A program made the position numbers and the translations under genes. A DNA stretch of 5,878 bases from Candidatus Eiseniibacteriota bacterium (GTDB taxonomy: Bacteria; Joyebacterota; Joyebacteria; Joyebacterales; Joyebacteraceae): assembly GCA_030638405.1 (NCBI GenBank), contig DAOWER010000053.1:1-5878 (forward strand). Direction: 5' to 3'. Every line of letters begins with the position of its first letter. Position 1 is the first letter of the stretch. Shown here one piece after another: positions 1 to 5,567 of the stretch. The notes beneath the pieces are model-generated. The model did not search any database and was not told where the DNA came from. It was given only the letters and a program-made list of their open reading frames with translations.

Positions 1-555
1 GCCGTCGGGACTCAGGGCGATGGCCTCCGCTGTGTCGTACGAGCCAGCCGGACCGTCGTGGCGCGCAACCCAGAGCTCACTGCCGTCCGTGTCATACTTG
101 ATGGTCGCGTAGTCGAACTCCGTGCCGATGCCCTCGCTCTCTCCGGTGACGTAGACGTTCCCCTCACTGTCCAGGACCAGGTCGTTGGGCTCGTCGGTCT
201 CACCGGCCGGTCCGTCGTACCTGGCGACCCACAGCTCGTTGCCGTCGGCATCGTACTTGACCGTGGCGATATCGTAGGCGTTGTTCACACCCCAGCTTAC
301 GCCGGTCACGTAGACGTTTCCCTCAGCGTCGACGGCTATGTAGCGCGCGGTGTCCCAGTGATCGTTGGGGCCGTCGTAGCGCGACGCCCACAGCTGGTTG
401 CCGTCGGCGTCATACTTCACTGTCATGTAGTTGAAGTCGGCGTACATCGCATCGTACCCGCTCGCGCCGGTCACGTAGATGTTGCCGGAGGCATCGATGG
501 CGATGTCGTGGGCCTCATCCCAGACGTCCCCGGGCCCCTCGTACCTCGCTATCCA
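1..555 (-). repeat. Tandem SBBP repeat units, about 160 bp each
   Basis: Three complete units and the beginning of a fourth can be read in the coding frame: 555-391 (55 residues), 390-232 (53), 231-73 (53) and 72-1 (partial). Each unit begins at the Trp of the ELWVARYDGP-like segment. The protein repeats are clear (GNxYVTG and DxDGxxLW in each), while the DNA of the units has diverged at many third positions. This points to old duplication maintained by selection on the protein. Confidence 0.85.
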
Positions 556-636
556 CTCTTCCATGACCTGGCCGGCAGCCGGTCCGGCAGGAAGGGCCAG
601 TAGCATCAGGACGACGAACGTCTTCGCAAGTCGCAT
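1..636 (-). CDS. SBBP-repeat (beta-propeller type) exported protein, N-terminal part
   Basis: This is the first 212 residues of a protein that leaves the window at position 1 with its frame still open. The start is the ATG at 636-634. A GAGGGGG ribosome site lies at 644-650, seven bases upstream. A short basic N-terminus (MRLAK) and a hydrophobic stretch at about 6-15 form a signal peptide, with likely cleavage near A20-A-G22/Q23. After it come tandem repeats of 53-55 residues. Each has a DIAIDASGNIYVTG-like segment, then a variable loop, then a YxTVKYDADGNELWVARYDGP-like segment. The tryptophans at 28, 83, 136 and 189 mark the period. This matches the SBBP family ('beta-propeller repeat'), usually found in large extracellular proteins. 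The role is unknown: carbohydrate or protein binding and surface adhesion are all possible. The missing C-terminus may carry a sorting tail like that of the protease upstream. It lies 75 bases downstream of the protease and could share its transcript. Confidence 0.9.
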   Translation of the reverse strand, partial: MRLAKTFVVLMLLALPAGPAAGQVMEEWIARYEGPGDVWDEAHDIAIDASGNIYVTGASGYDAMYADFNYMTVKYDADGNQLWASRYDGPNDHWDTARYIAVDAEGNVYVTGVSWGVNNAYDIATVKYDADGNELWVARYDGPAGETDEPNDLVLDSEGNVYVTGESEGIGTEFDYATIKYDTDGSELWVARHDGPAGSYDTAEAIALSPDG

Positions 637-711
637 GTTCGAACCCCCTCTCGTCCGCGAGGAGTCCCCCTGTTCGCCGATCGCACGGAGCGGTCAACCG
701 GCCGTTCCGCA

Positions 712-3063
712 CTACTTCAATAGGATCATCCTTGCCGTGAGCGTCTCGCCGCCGGCGTCGAGCCTGTAGAAGTACGCGCCTGCCGCGACCGCGTGCCCGG
801 TGTCATCGCACCCGTCCCACCGGACCGCGTGCGGCCCCTCTCCCCTGCGCTCGCCGCCGACCAGCGTGCGAACTACGCGACCGGTGGCGTTGTGGATGGT
901 GAGGCGCACGGGCGTGGCGGCGGGAAGCTCGTAGCGGATTACGGTGCTGAGCCCGAACGGGTTGGGCGCGTTCGGTCGGAGGGCGAGGCCGGACCGCCTG
1001 CTGGAACCGTCCGACGCCGTGACCGTGTCCCCGCAGGACAGATAGCTGACCGAAAAATCGTCGATCGCCGCCTCAACGAGCGAGCCGCCGGGAACGTCCG
1101 CGACCTCCACGCGCACGCGCACCCGGTCGGTGAGCGCGATGTGCTCGCTCACGAGGATCGTCTTTCTGTACCAGCCCACAGGGAGCGGAGCTCGAGGACC
1201 CGTGGTGTCGGCGGCGGTCCAGCTGGCGCCGTCGTTGTCCGACAGGTGCGTGATGAAGTAGTCGCCGTTCGGGTTGTCACCGCGGTCATTGCGGTACCAG
1301 AACGCGAACTCGACCACGGCCTCGGTCCCAGCGCTCAAATCGATGCTCGGTGACGTGAGCCGGGTCCAGTCCTTGTCGACGTCCGAGTCGCCGTCCTGAT
1401 TCTCCGTGAGGAAGCAGCTGCCCGACCCGTCGTAGTCGGTCGGCGGGTCGCTCCTGTCTCCCCCGCCGATGGGGACACCGCGTTCCCAGGAACCGCCCAC
1501 GAGCTCCGGCCCGTCCTGCACGGTCCATCCCAGGTCACTCTCGAAATCGTCGGAGAAGACCGGGGACGTCGTGCCGACGGGGTACGAGTAGACCTCTCTC
1601 GCCGCGTCACGAGGGTTGTAGACCGTGCCGAATCTCAGGCCGGACGCGGCGAAGAAGAACTCCGGTGTGTCGCCGCACGAAGCCGCCGGAAGCGTCGCCG
1701 CGTACAACCCGCCTCCCAGGGATTCGAGTGGCAGGACATCGTAGTTGCCGCCGTCGAAGCGGTAGTGCATCGAGCCCGTGCCGTTGATGTATGAATCAGT
1801 GTGCCTGTCGATGCGGACGGACACGGTCACGGGCTCCCCCGGTTCGACAACGCCCGGCGTGCCCTCGGGCAGTGCTATCTGGATGGGATCCCGGTAGTCG
1901 ACCCAGTTGGCAATCCACCCCACGGCGTTCCTGCCGTAGGCGATCCGCATGTAGCCGTCCTCGCCCCACATCGTGCCCCACGAGTTCCTGAGAAACCACA
2001 CGCCCTCGGGGCCCTGGTTGTCGTCCCACCCCACTAGCACGATCGCGTGGTTGATGTCGTGGAAGATGCTCCCCGTGAAGACGCCGCCGTTGTATGAGGC
2101 GAACGCCCCGTCCGCCATGACGCCGGCGGACACCGGGCCGTACTTCATTATCGCCCGCTTGATCATGTCCGCATCGGGAATGTCCACGGACCTGTCGAGG
2201 AACCCCCACCCGTCCAGGCTGTAGTGGTGCGGGTAGGGACAGTCGCACGGTGCATTCGAGGCGGTGTACGGGAAATTCGTTTCGAGGACCGCGCCGGTTC
2301 CCCCGCACGGATCCGTCTTCAGCATGTGGTAGCCGTGCGCGAACCCGCCGCCCCCACAGCTCCAGCCGCTCTGATTGCAGCTGACCAGCCACTGCTCGGA
2401 GAGGTCGACCTCGACACCGTCCCTGATGAGGATGTTGCACTCGAGCGCGCCGACGGTGCTGAAGGCCCAGCAGCTGCCGCAGCTGCCCTGGGCTTTCACG
2501 GCGGTCGTCCCGTCCATAGTCCGCCAGTCGAGCTTCGCGGGCGGGGCGCCGCTGGGAGGGCTCCCGCCGAACGGTATGGCCAGCCTCTTCGGGCTGTGCC
2601 TGTCCTTCCGGGTGGTGGCACCGTCCTCGTCGCCGCCAGACACGATGCCGCCGACCGTCTCGAAGCTCATGCCCATGAGCTCTGAGACGGTGCCCAACTC
2701 CCTTCCGTCATCCGAGACGCACACCGCGCACTCGGTGGTGAAGGAGCCGTGGTCCGTTGTCTTGGTCCGGATACCGAGGCCCTGCCTCGCACAGTATGAG
2801 TACTCGGTCGCGACCTTGCCGCGGTAGAACTCCCACGCATCGACGCGGCGGCCGTCGGGAAGCACGCACACGCCGCGCTGACCACCGTCGCTGTCGACGA
2901 TCTCGTACTCGTAGCCGAGGCTCTCGCAGTATGCGGCTGCGGGGTCTGGCATCGAAAGCGAAGGGGAATCCGCGAGAGCGGGAGCTCCCGCGAGGAAGAT
3001 GAAGAGCGCTGCGGAACACATTGCACAGGACACACGCACGGCAGGATCGGATATGGCTTTCAT
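712..3063 (-). CDS. Secreted papain-like (C1A) cysteine protease with DUF333 modules and FlgD-like sorting tail
   Basis: Predicted exported endopeptidase of 783 residues. The start ATG (3063-3061) has GAGGAG at 3071-3076, seven bases upstream. Domains in order: signal peptide 1-31 (cleavage ALA31/D32); a DUF333 module at about 39-84 (PAAxYC46, then C66VLPDGR and WEFYRG); a second, degenerate copy at about 88-131 (YC91, then C115VSDDGR); a linker; a C1A catalytic domain at about 176-390; a beta-sandwich spacer at about 393-495; a MAM/jelly-roll-like domain at about 503-675 with an Asp-rich loop at 555-565 that may bind calcium; and a FlgD-like Ig tail at 693-783 (PNAPNPF, AGAYFYRLDAG, ending ILLK). 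The catalytic residues are all present: Q192 (oxyanion hole), C198 in QGSCGSCWAF, H339 in NHAIVLVGW and N360 in RNSWGxxWGExGY. The protease should therefore be active. The tail resembles C-terminal sorting domains of secreted FCB-group proteins, so surface delivery is inferred. No I29-type propeptide is recognisable; the DUF333 region occupies its place. The substrate is unknown. Confidence 0.95.
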   Translation of the reverse strand: MKAISDPAVRVSCAMCSAALFIFLAGAPALADSPSLSMPDPAAAYCESLGYEYEIVDSDGGQRGVCVLPDGRRVDAWEFYRGKVATEYSYCARQGLGIRTKTTDHGSFTTECAVCVSDDGRELGTVSELMGMSFETVGGIVSGGDEDGATTRKDRHSPKRLAIPFGGSPPSGAPPAKLDWRTMDGTTAVKAQGSCGSCWAFSTVGALECNILIRDGVEVDLSEQWLVSCNQSGWSCGGGGFAHGYHMLKTDPCGGTGAVLETNFPYTASNAPCDCPYPHHYSLDGWGFLDRSVDIPDADMIKRAIMKYGPVSAGVMADGAFASYNGGVFTGSIFHDINHAIVLVGWDDNQGPEGVWFLRNSWGTMWGEDGYMRIAYGRNAVGWIANWVDYRDPIQIALPEGTPGVVEPGEPVTVSVRIDRHTDSYINGTGSMHYRFDGGNYDVLPLESLGGGLYAATLPAASCGDTPEFFFAASGLRFGTVYNPRDAAREVYSYPVGTTSPVFSDDFESDLGWTVQDGPELVGGSWERGVPIGGGDRSDPPTDYDGSGSCFLTENQDGDSDVDKDWTRLTSPSIDLSAGTEAVVEFAFWYRNDRGDNPNGDYFITHLSDNDGASWTAADTTGPRAPLPVGWYRKTILVSEHIALTDRVRVRVEVADVPGGSLVEAAIDDFSVSYLSCGDTVTASDGSSRRSGLALRPNAPNPFGLSTVIRYELPAATPVRLTIHNATGRVVRTLVGGERRGEGPHAVRWDGCDDTGHAVAAGAYFYRLDAGGETLTARMILLK

Positions 3064-3109
3064 AGCCTCTCTCCTCAGCGCGCATCCCGCTCATCGGATG
3101 GTCAGGTTC

Positions 3110-3141
3110 ATTCTAGCAGAACCGCGGTCCGTGTGCGACAA
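3110..3141 (-). promoter_or_regulatory. Candidate extended -10 promoter for the protease gene
   Basis: Reading the minus strand, TGCTAGAAT occurs at 3118-3110. It fits an extended -10 element (TGN followed by TATAAT, five of six matching). A weak TTGTCG lies at 3141-3136, but its 20-base spacer is longer than ideal, so the extended -10 would have to carry recognition. The predicted start point is near 3103, giving a leader of about 40 bases before the protease ATG. It sits in the largest gap between the lipoprotein pair and the protease, where a promoter is expected. Sigma-factor preferences of this lineage are unknown, so this is a pattern match only. Confidence 0.35.
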
Positions 3142-3193
3142 GAAACTACGAAGCCGAGCGTGCCCCGACCTCCGTACAACCCCCTCTCGATCG

Positions 3194-3721
3194 TCAGGGC
3201 GGACCTGCTGTCTCAGATACATCTTCGGATCGTGCGGATTCCGGCTGGGCCAGCTCGATCTCGTACACATCTCTGTCATTGAACATCGTTGGCGGACCGA
3301 TGATGACCCAGAGCGGCGGAACGAAGAAGAGCGCGGCGCCGTACCAGGGTATCTCTCCCATGAAGGCGAGGACCCCGGCCCCGACGTAGAGCAGCTTCTT
3401 GATGTGTCCGCGCGCCGGCTGCTGCACAATGATGCGCCAGACGTCCTCCGTCGGTGCGGAATGCCGCTCCCAGCCCCGGGGAACGATCCAGGACGTCTCG
3501 TCGGAGCCAATGCGGACGTCAAGCACGACACCCTCCCGCCCGTCGCGCATGAAGATCGTCGCCTCCTGGTTCTCGAGCTTGGCGTTGACCGCGTCAAGCG
3601 ATTGGGGGTCCGACGGCGCTATGTGCTTGGGACCGCAGCCGTACGCCAACAGGGCGAGTGCCAGCAGGAGCGCGCCGGCTCTTCCTACTGCCGGAGACGC
3701 GCGAACTGCTTGTCTCTCCAT
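3194..3721 (-). CDS. Small predicted lipoprotein with a hydrophobic helix pair, unknown function
   Basis: A 175-residue protein that I do not recognise. I chose the ATG at 3721-3719 because AAGGAG stands eight bases upstream, and because a basic N-terminus, a hydrophobic run at 15-27 and a cysteine (C29 in LAYGC) follow directly. A longer reading from 3796 would put 25 Arg-rich residues before the signal and overlap the upstream gene much further. The lipobox is weak: Ala at -3 and Tyr at -2 are unusual, so lipidation is likely but not certain. Residues 50-100 look beta-rich (EATIFMRDGREGVVLDVRIG, later VWRIIV), like a small DG-turn barrel module. Next come two hydrophobic segments, about 110-121 and 126-142, then a DRDVYEIELA strand and an acidic tail. 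The gene overlaps the end of the upstream lipoprotein gene by 37 bases, so translational coupling and a joint role in the envelope are likely. Confidence 0.85.
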   Translation of the reverse strand: MERQAVRASPAVGRAGALLLALALLAYGCGPKHIAPSDPQSLDAVNAKLENQEATIFMRDGREGVVLDVRIGSDETSWIVPRGWERHSAPTEDVWRIIVQQPARGHIKKLLYVGAGVLAFMGEIPWYGAALFFVPPLWVIIGPPTMFNDRDVYEIELAQPESARSEDVSETAGPP

Positions 3722-5217
3722 TTGAGGTACTCCTTGAGAGCGAGCCTCGTCACGTACCCCGGCTCGTGCTCGATGCGACCCAACTCGTCTGTGCATGTCG
3801 GGCCGAATGCGGTCATGTGAATGTCGTAGTACCCCGTGGCCTGCGCGAAGACTGTCCTCTCCAGGCCCTCACGCGGCGGAGGCTCCCGGAAAACGAGGTC
3901 CGCGCACTGACGGTATTCAGGCGCGACGTAGTACTCACGGTCTGCCGCACGGAGGAGCGCGGCGATGTCCGTCCCGTCGTCAGCGACTGCGGACGAGGCA
4001 GTGACCCTCGTGACCTCGACGCCGGCGTCGTCCGAGTAGTCCATCGCCAGCGAGTTCAGCGTCCAGAAGTTGACGGGTGGCGTCAGCAGGATGCTGAGCT
4101 CGTCGCCAGTGACGCCGGACAGGTCCAGCAGAACAACGCGGTCCTCCGAGACGTACGGGCCGCCTCCGTGAATCGTGCCCCGACGGACCCAATGCCCGTC
4201 CTCAAGGATGCGGACGTGGAGCATCGTCAGCTCTTCCCTGTCGTAGACGGCACCGAGCCTCCCCCGCCACTCGTCTCCAGCGAGCGCCTCGTACCACTCG
4301 TCCACACCGTCGCCCCAGAGCTCCGACACACGCTTGAGCATCTGAGAGGACCAGGTCGTGTTGCACCCGTTGACGACGAGCTTCGCGGATGACGCGTCGG
4401 GTGGCTTCGGGAACGTCAGGAAGAGCGAATCCCTCAGGTCCGCGGTTCGCTCCGGGTCCTTGTGCGCCGCGTCGCTCACCCAGAGAAGCGGGTCCTTCTC
4501 ATCGAGCCAGACGAGCTGGTCGCGGCCGTGTTGGTCTGTCGCGACCGAAGGCGGGATCGGCGAGCGAACAGTGTGGAAGCCGCCTGCGGCATCGGGAACC
4601 ACGCACACGTCGGCCGTGTGGTCCACGATGAGAAGCGTCAGCTCATCGACGTACTGCGTCTCGTCGAGCTCGTTCGCAACGACAAGCCGGTACTCACCGT
4701 CCAGCCCCAGCAGATGCTCGAGCTCGCAGAGGTCGGTGCGGGCCAGCCCTTCACATATCGCGCCCCCGTATGGTTCGCCGTCAAGGACGTATCCCCGGCC
4801 GTCGTGCGAATACACGAACGGACACGAGTAAACCGTGTCTGGAGGCGCGGGCGGCTCCGGTTCGCTCGTGATTGCGCTGATGATAAGGGCCGCCACGGCT
4901 GCCAGCCCGAGCGCCAAGACCGCCGTCCTCGCTCCGTCCAGCCTGCTCACGTAGACCGTTCGAATCTCGGACAGCGGGATCATCACCTCGACGCCTGACT
5001 TCGTCACACCTGTGAGCACGTCGTTCTCGACGCTGGGACGGTACGCCCCGTCCGTTCTGAACTTCACGACCATGCCGTCGTTCGTCACCACCTGCGCTAT
5101 CTCGTAAGTCGGGTCCGAGAGCCCCTGGTCGCGCGGGACGATGACTGCCGAGTAACACCCTGGCAGGTAGGCGACGACGGCTACCAACGTGAAAGCTGCG
5201 ATCGTTCGTCTCAGCAT
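3685..5217 (-). CDS. Lipoprotein of an unnamed, uncharacterised envelope family
   Basis: A 510-residue protein. The start is the ATG at 5217-5215, with GGAGG six bases upstream and a signal directly after it: MLRRT, a hydrophobic run, then lipobox LPGC with lipidated C21. An in-frame start at 5319 would add 34 polar residues and hide the signal. Residues 38-92 form a beta-rich module (VVTNDGMVVKF, later VMIPLSEIRTVYVSR). A hydrophobic helix at 96-116 and a Pro/Glu-rich linker at 119-127 follow. The large C-terminal domain opens with SCPFVYSHDGRGYVLDGEPY (131-150) and later has NELDETQY (182-189), SSQMLKR (290-296), FWTLNSLAMDYS (384-395) and GLERTVF (451-457). I recall similar proteins annotated only as hypothetical in Eisenbacteria- and Acidobacteria-like genomes. 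No catalytic motif is evident. Seven further cysteines (132, 155, 164, 205, 285, 438, 475) would suit an oxidising compartment. The function is unknown; a structural or binding role at the envelope is a guess. Confidence 0.9.
   Translation of the reverse strand: MLRRTIAAFTLVAVVAYLPGCYSAVIVPRDQGLSDPTYEIAQVVTNDGMVVKFRTDGAYRPSVENDVLTGVTKSGVEVMIPLSEIRTVYVSRLDGARTAVLALGLAAVAALIISAITSEPEPPAPPDTVYSCPFVYSHDGRGYVLDGEPYGGAICEGLARTDLCELEHLLGLDGEYRLVVANELDETQYVDELTLLIVDHTADVCVVPDAAGGFHTVRSPIPPSVATDQHGRDQLVWLDEKDPLLWVSDAAHKDPERTADLRDSLFLTFPKPPDASSAKLVVNGCNTTWSSQMLKRVSELWGDGVDEWYEALAGDEWRGRLGAVYDREELTMLHVRILEDGHWVRRGTIHGGGPYVSEDRVVLLDLSGVTGDELSILLTPPVNFWTLNSLAMDYSDDAGVEVTRVTASSAVADDGTDIAALLRAADREYYVAPEYRQCADLVFREPPPREGLERTVFAQATGYYDIHMTAFGPTCTDELGRIEHEPGYVTRLALKEYLKWRDKQFARLRQ
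3730..3735 (-). promoter_or_regulatory. Ribosome binding site AAGGAG that fixes the small lipoprotein start
   Basis: AAGGAG on the minus strand is followed by eight bases and the ATG at 3721-3719. It lies inside the last codons of the upstream lipoprotein gene. It is the strongest Shine-Dalgarno match seen in the window and supports this internal start over the longer reading from 3796. Confidence 0.8.
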
Positions 5218-5223
5218 GACGCT

Positions 5224-5228
5224 CCTCC
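5224..5228 (-). promoter_or_regulatory. Ribosome binding site GGAGG that fixes the large lipoprotein start
   Basis: GGAGG, within a longer purine run, lies six bases before the ATG at 5217-5215. Together with the lipoprotein signal that begins at this ATG, it excludes the longer in-frame reading from 5319. Confidence 0.75.
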
Positions 5229-5248
5229 CCCTCTCCCAAGAGGACCGA

Positions 5249-5377
5249 TTACTCAGGTGCGTTTCCGTGTTCGCGTCCGTGGTCGCCTGGTTCGGAGACC
5301 CCGGGCGACACGAAGTCAATCGTGTAGATGTCGGCGTCGGTCAGCGCTCCACAGGGCACGCCGAACAGGGTGGCCAT
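5249..5377 (-). CDS. Possible small protein of 42 residues
   Basis: A short open frame from the ATG at 5377-5375 to the TAA at 5251-5249, ending 31 bases before the large lipoprotein start and on the same strand. An in-frame TGA lies three codons before the ATG, so this is the only ATG start possible. The protein begins MATLFGVPCGALTDADIYTI, continues DFVSPGV, and ends in a polar Gly/His/Glu-rich tail. The first 27 or so codons end almost always in G or C, as in the real genes here, which favours coding. Against it, a frame this short is expected by chance at this base composition, and the ribosome site (GGGATGAG upstream) is weak. I recognise no family. It may be a leader peptide or small partner of the lipoprotein pair, or non-coding. 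Confidence 0.35.
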   Translation of the reverse strand: MATLFGVPCGALTDADIYTIDFVSPGVSEPGDHGREHGNAPE

Positions 5378-5567
5378 GAGGTCTCATCCCGCTCACGGAA
5401 AAGCCGTCCCGTTACACCTTAGTGACTGGCTATCAGTCTACTATAGGGGTGACATGAAGTCCAGCGGGTTATCGAAGACCGATATTCGGGAGCTTCCACA
5501 CGGAAAGCGTACGCTCCGGGGACGTGGCCTTCACCGGCGGCACGTGGCGTGACGCACAGACCTCAGC
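5378..5567. other. Non-coding gap between the membrane protein and the lipoprotein cluster
   Basis: I see no convincing gene here. The stretch 5411-5460 is visibly richer in A and T than its surroundings, as expected of a promoter region, but I could not find a well-spaced -35/-10 pair on either strand. Three dyad symmetries lie within it (5420-5443, 5479-5489 and 5501-5518), and ACGTGGC occurs twice, exactly 20 bases apart (5522-5528 and 5542-5548). None of the hairpins is followed by a T-run on either strand, so no standard terminator is supported. The gap probably holds the end of the upstream transcript and the control region of the lipoprotein genes. Confidence 0.5.
5420..5443. promoter_or_regulatory. 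Inverted repeat, possible operator or hairpin
   Basis: The arms are TAGTGACTG and CAGTCTACTA around the five-base centre GCTAT. They pair over nine positions with one bulged T. The element lies in the AT-richer part of the gap, about 45 bases before the possible small protein and about 200 bases before the large lipoprotein start. Its position suits a regulator site; an RNA hairpin is equally possible. No downstream T-run is present. Confidence 0.35.

Noticed and set aside
1..555. CRISPR-like or satellite repeat array
   Set aside because: The periodicity is about 160 bp, in frame, and codes for a known protein repeat; there are no short identical repeats with spacers.
58..603. Plus-strand open frame of 181 codons opposite the SBBP-repeat gene
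   Set aside because: It is the mirror of the repeat gene: its Val/Gly-rich pattern follows the repeat period, it has no ribosome site, and the minus frame has a signal peptide and family repeats.
637..711. Possible terminator between the protease and the repeat protein
   Set aside because: Only short, mismatched stems (CGG/CCG with a TCAA loop) and no T-run on the minus strand; read-through is more likely.
1796..2440. Second minus-strand open frame of 214 codons within the protease gene
   Set aside because: It is an alternative frame of the C1A catalytic region, where the main frame has the full set of catalytic motifs; its Arg-rich content is typical of shadows.
3722..3796. Longer N-terminus for the small lipoprotein
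   Set aside because: It would place 25 Arg-rich residues before the signal and ignore the AAGGAG site eight bases before the internal ATG.
2999..3820. Plus-strand open frame of 273 codons crossing from the protease start into the lipoprotein pair
   Set aside because: It is antisense to three well-supported genes, is rich in Arg and Ser as GC-rich shadow frames are, and shows no domain.
3658..4392. Plus-strand open frame of 244 codons
   Set aside because: Antisense shadow of the large lipoprotein, with no recognisable motif or ribosome site.
5218..5319. Longer N-terminus for the large lipoprotein
   Set aside because: The extra 34 residues are polar, would bury the lipoprotein signal, and include the GGAGG ribosome site of the chosen ATG.
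5454..5552. Plus-strand 32-codon frame preceded by AGGGG
   Set aside because: The ribosome-like site is only four bases from the ATG, third positions are not G/C biased as in the real genes, the product is Arg-rich, and no promoter is clear.
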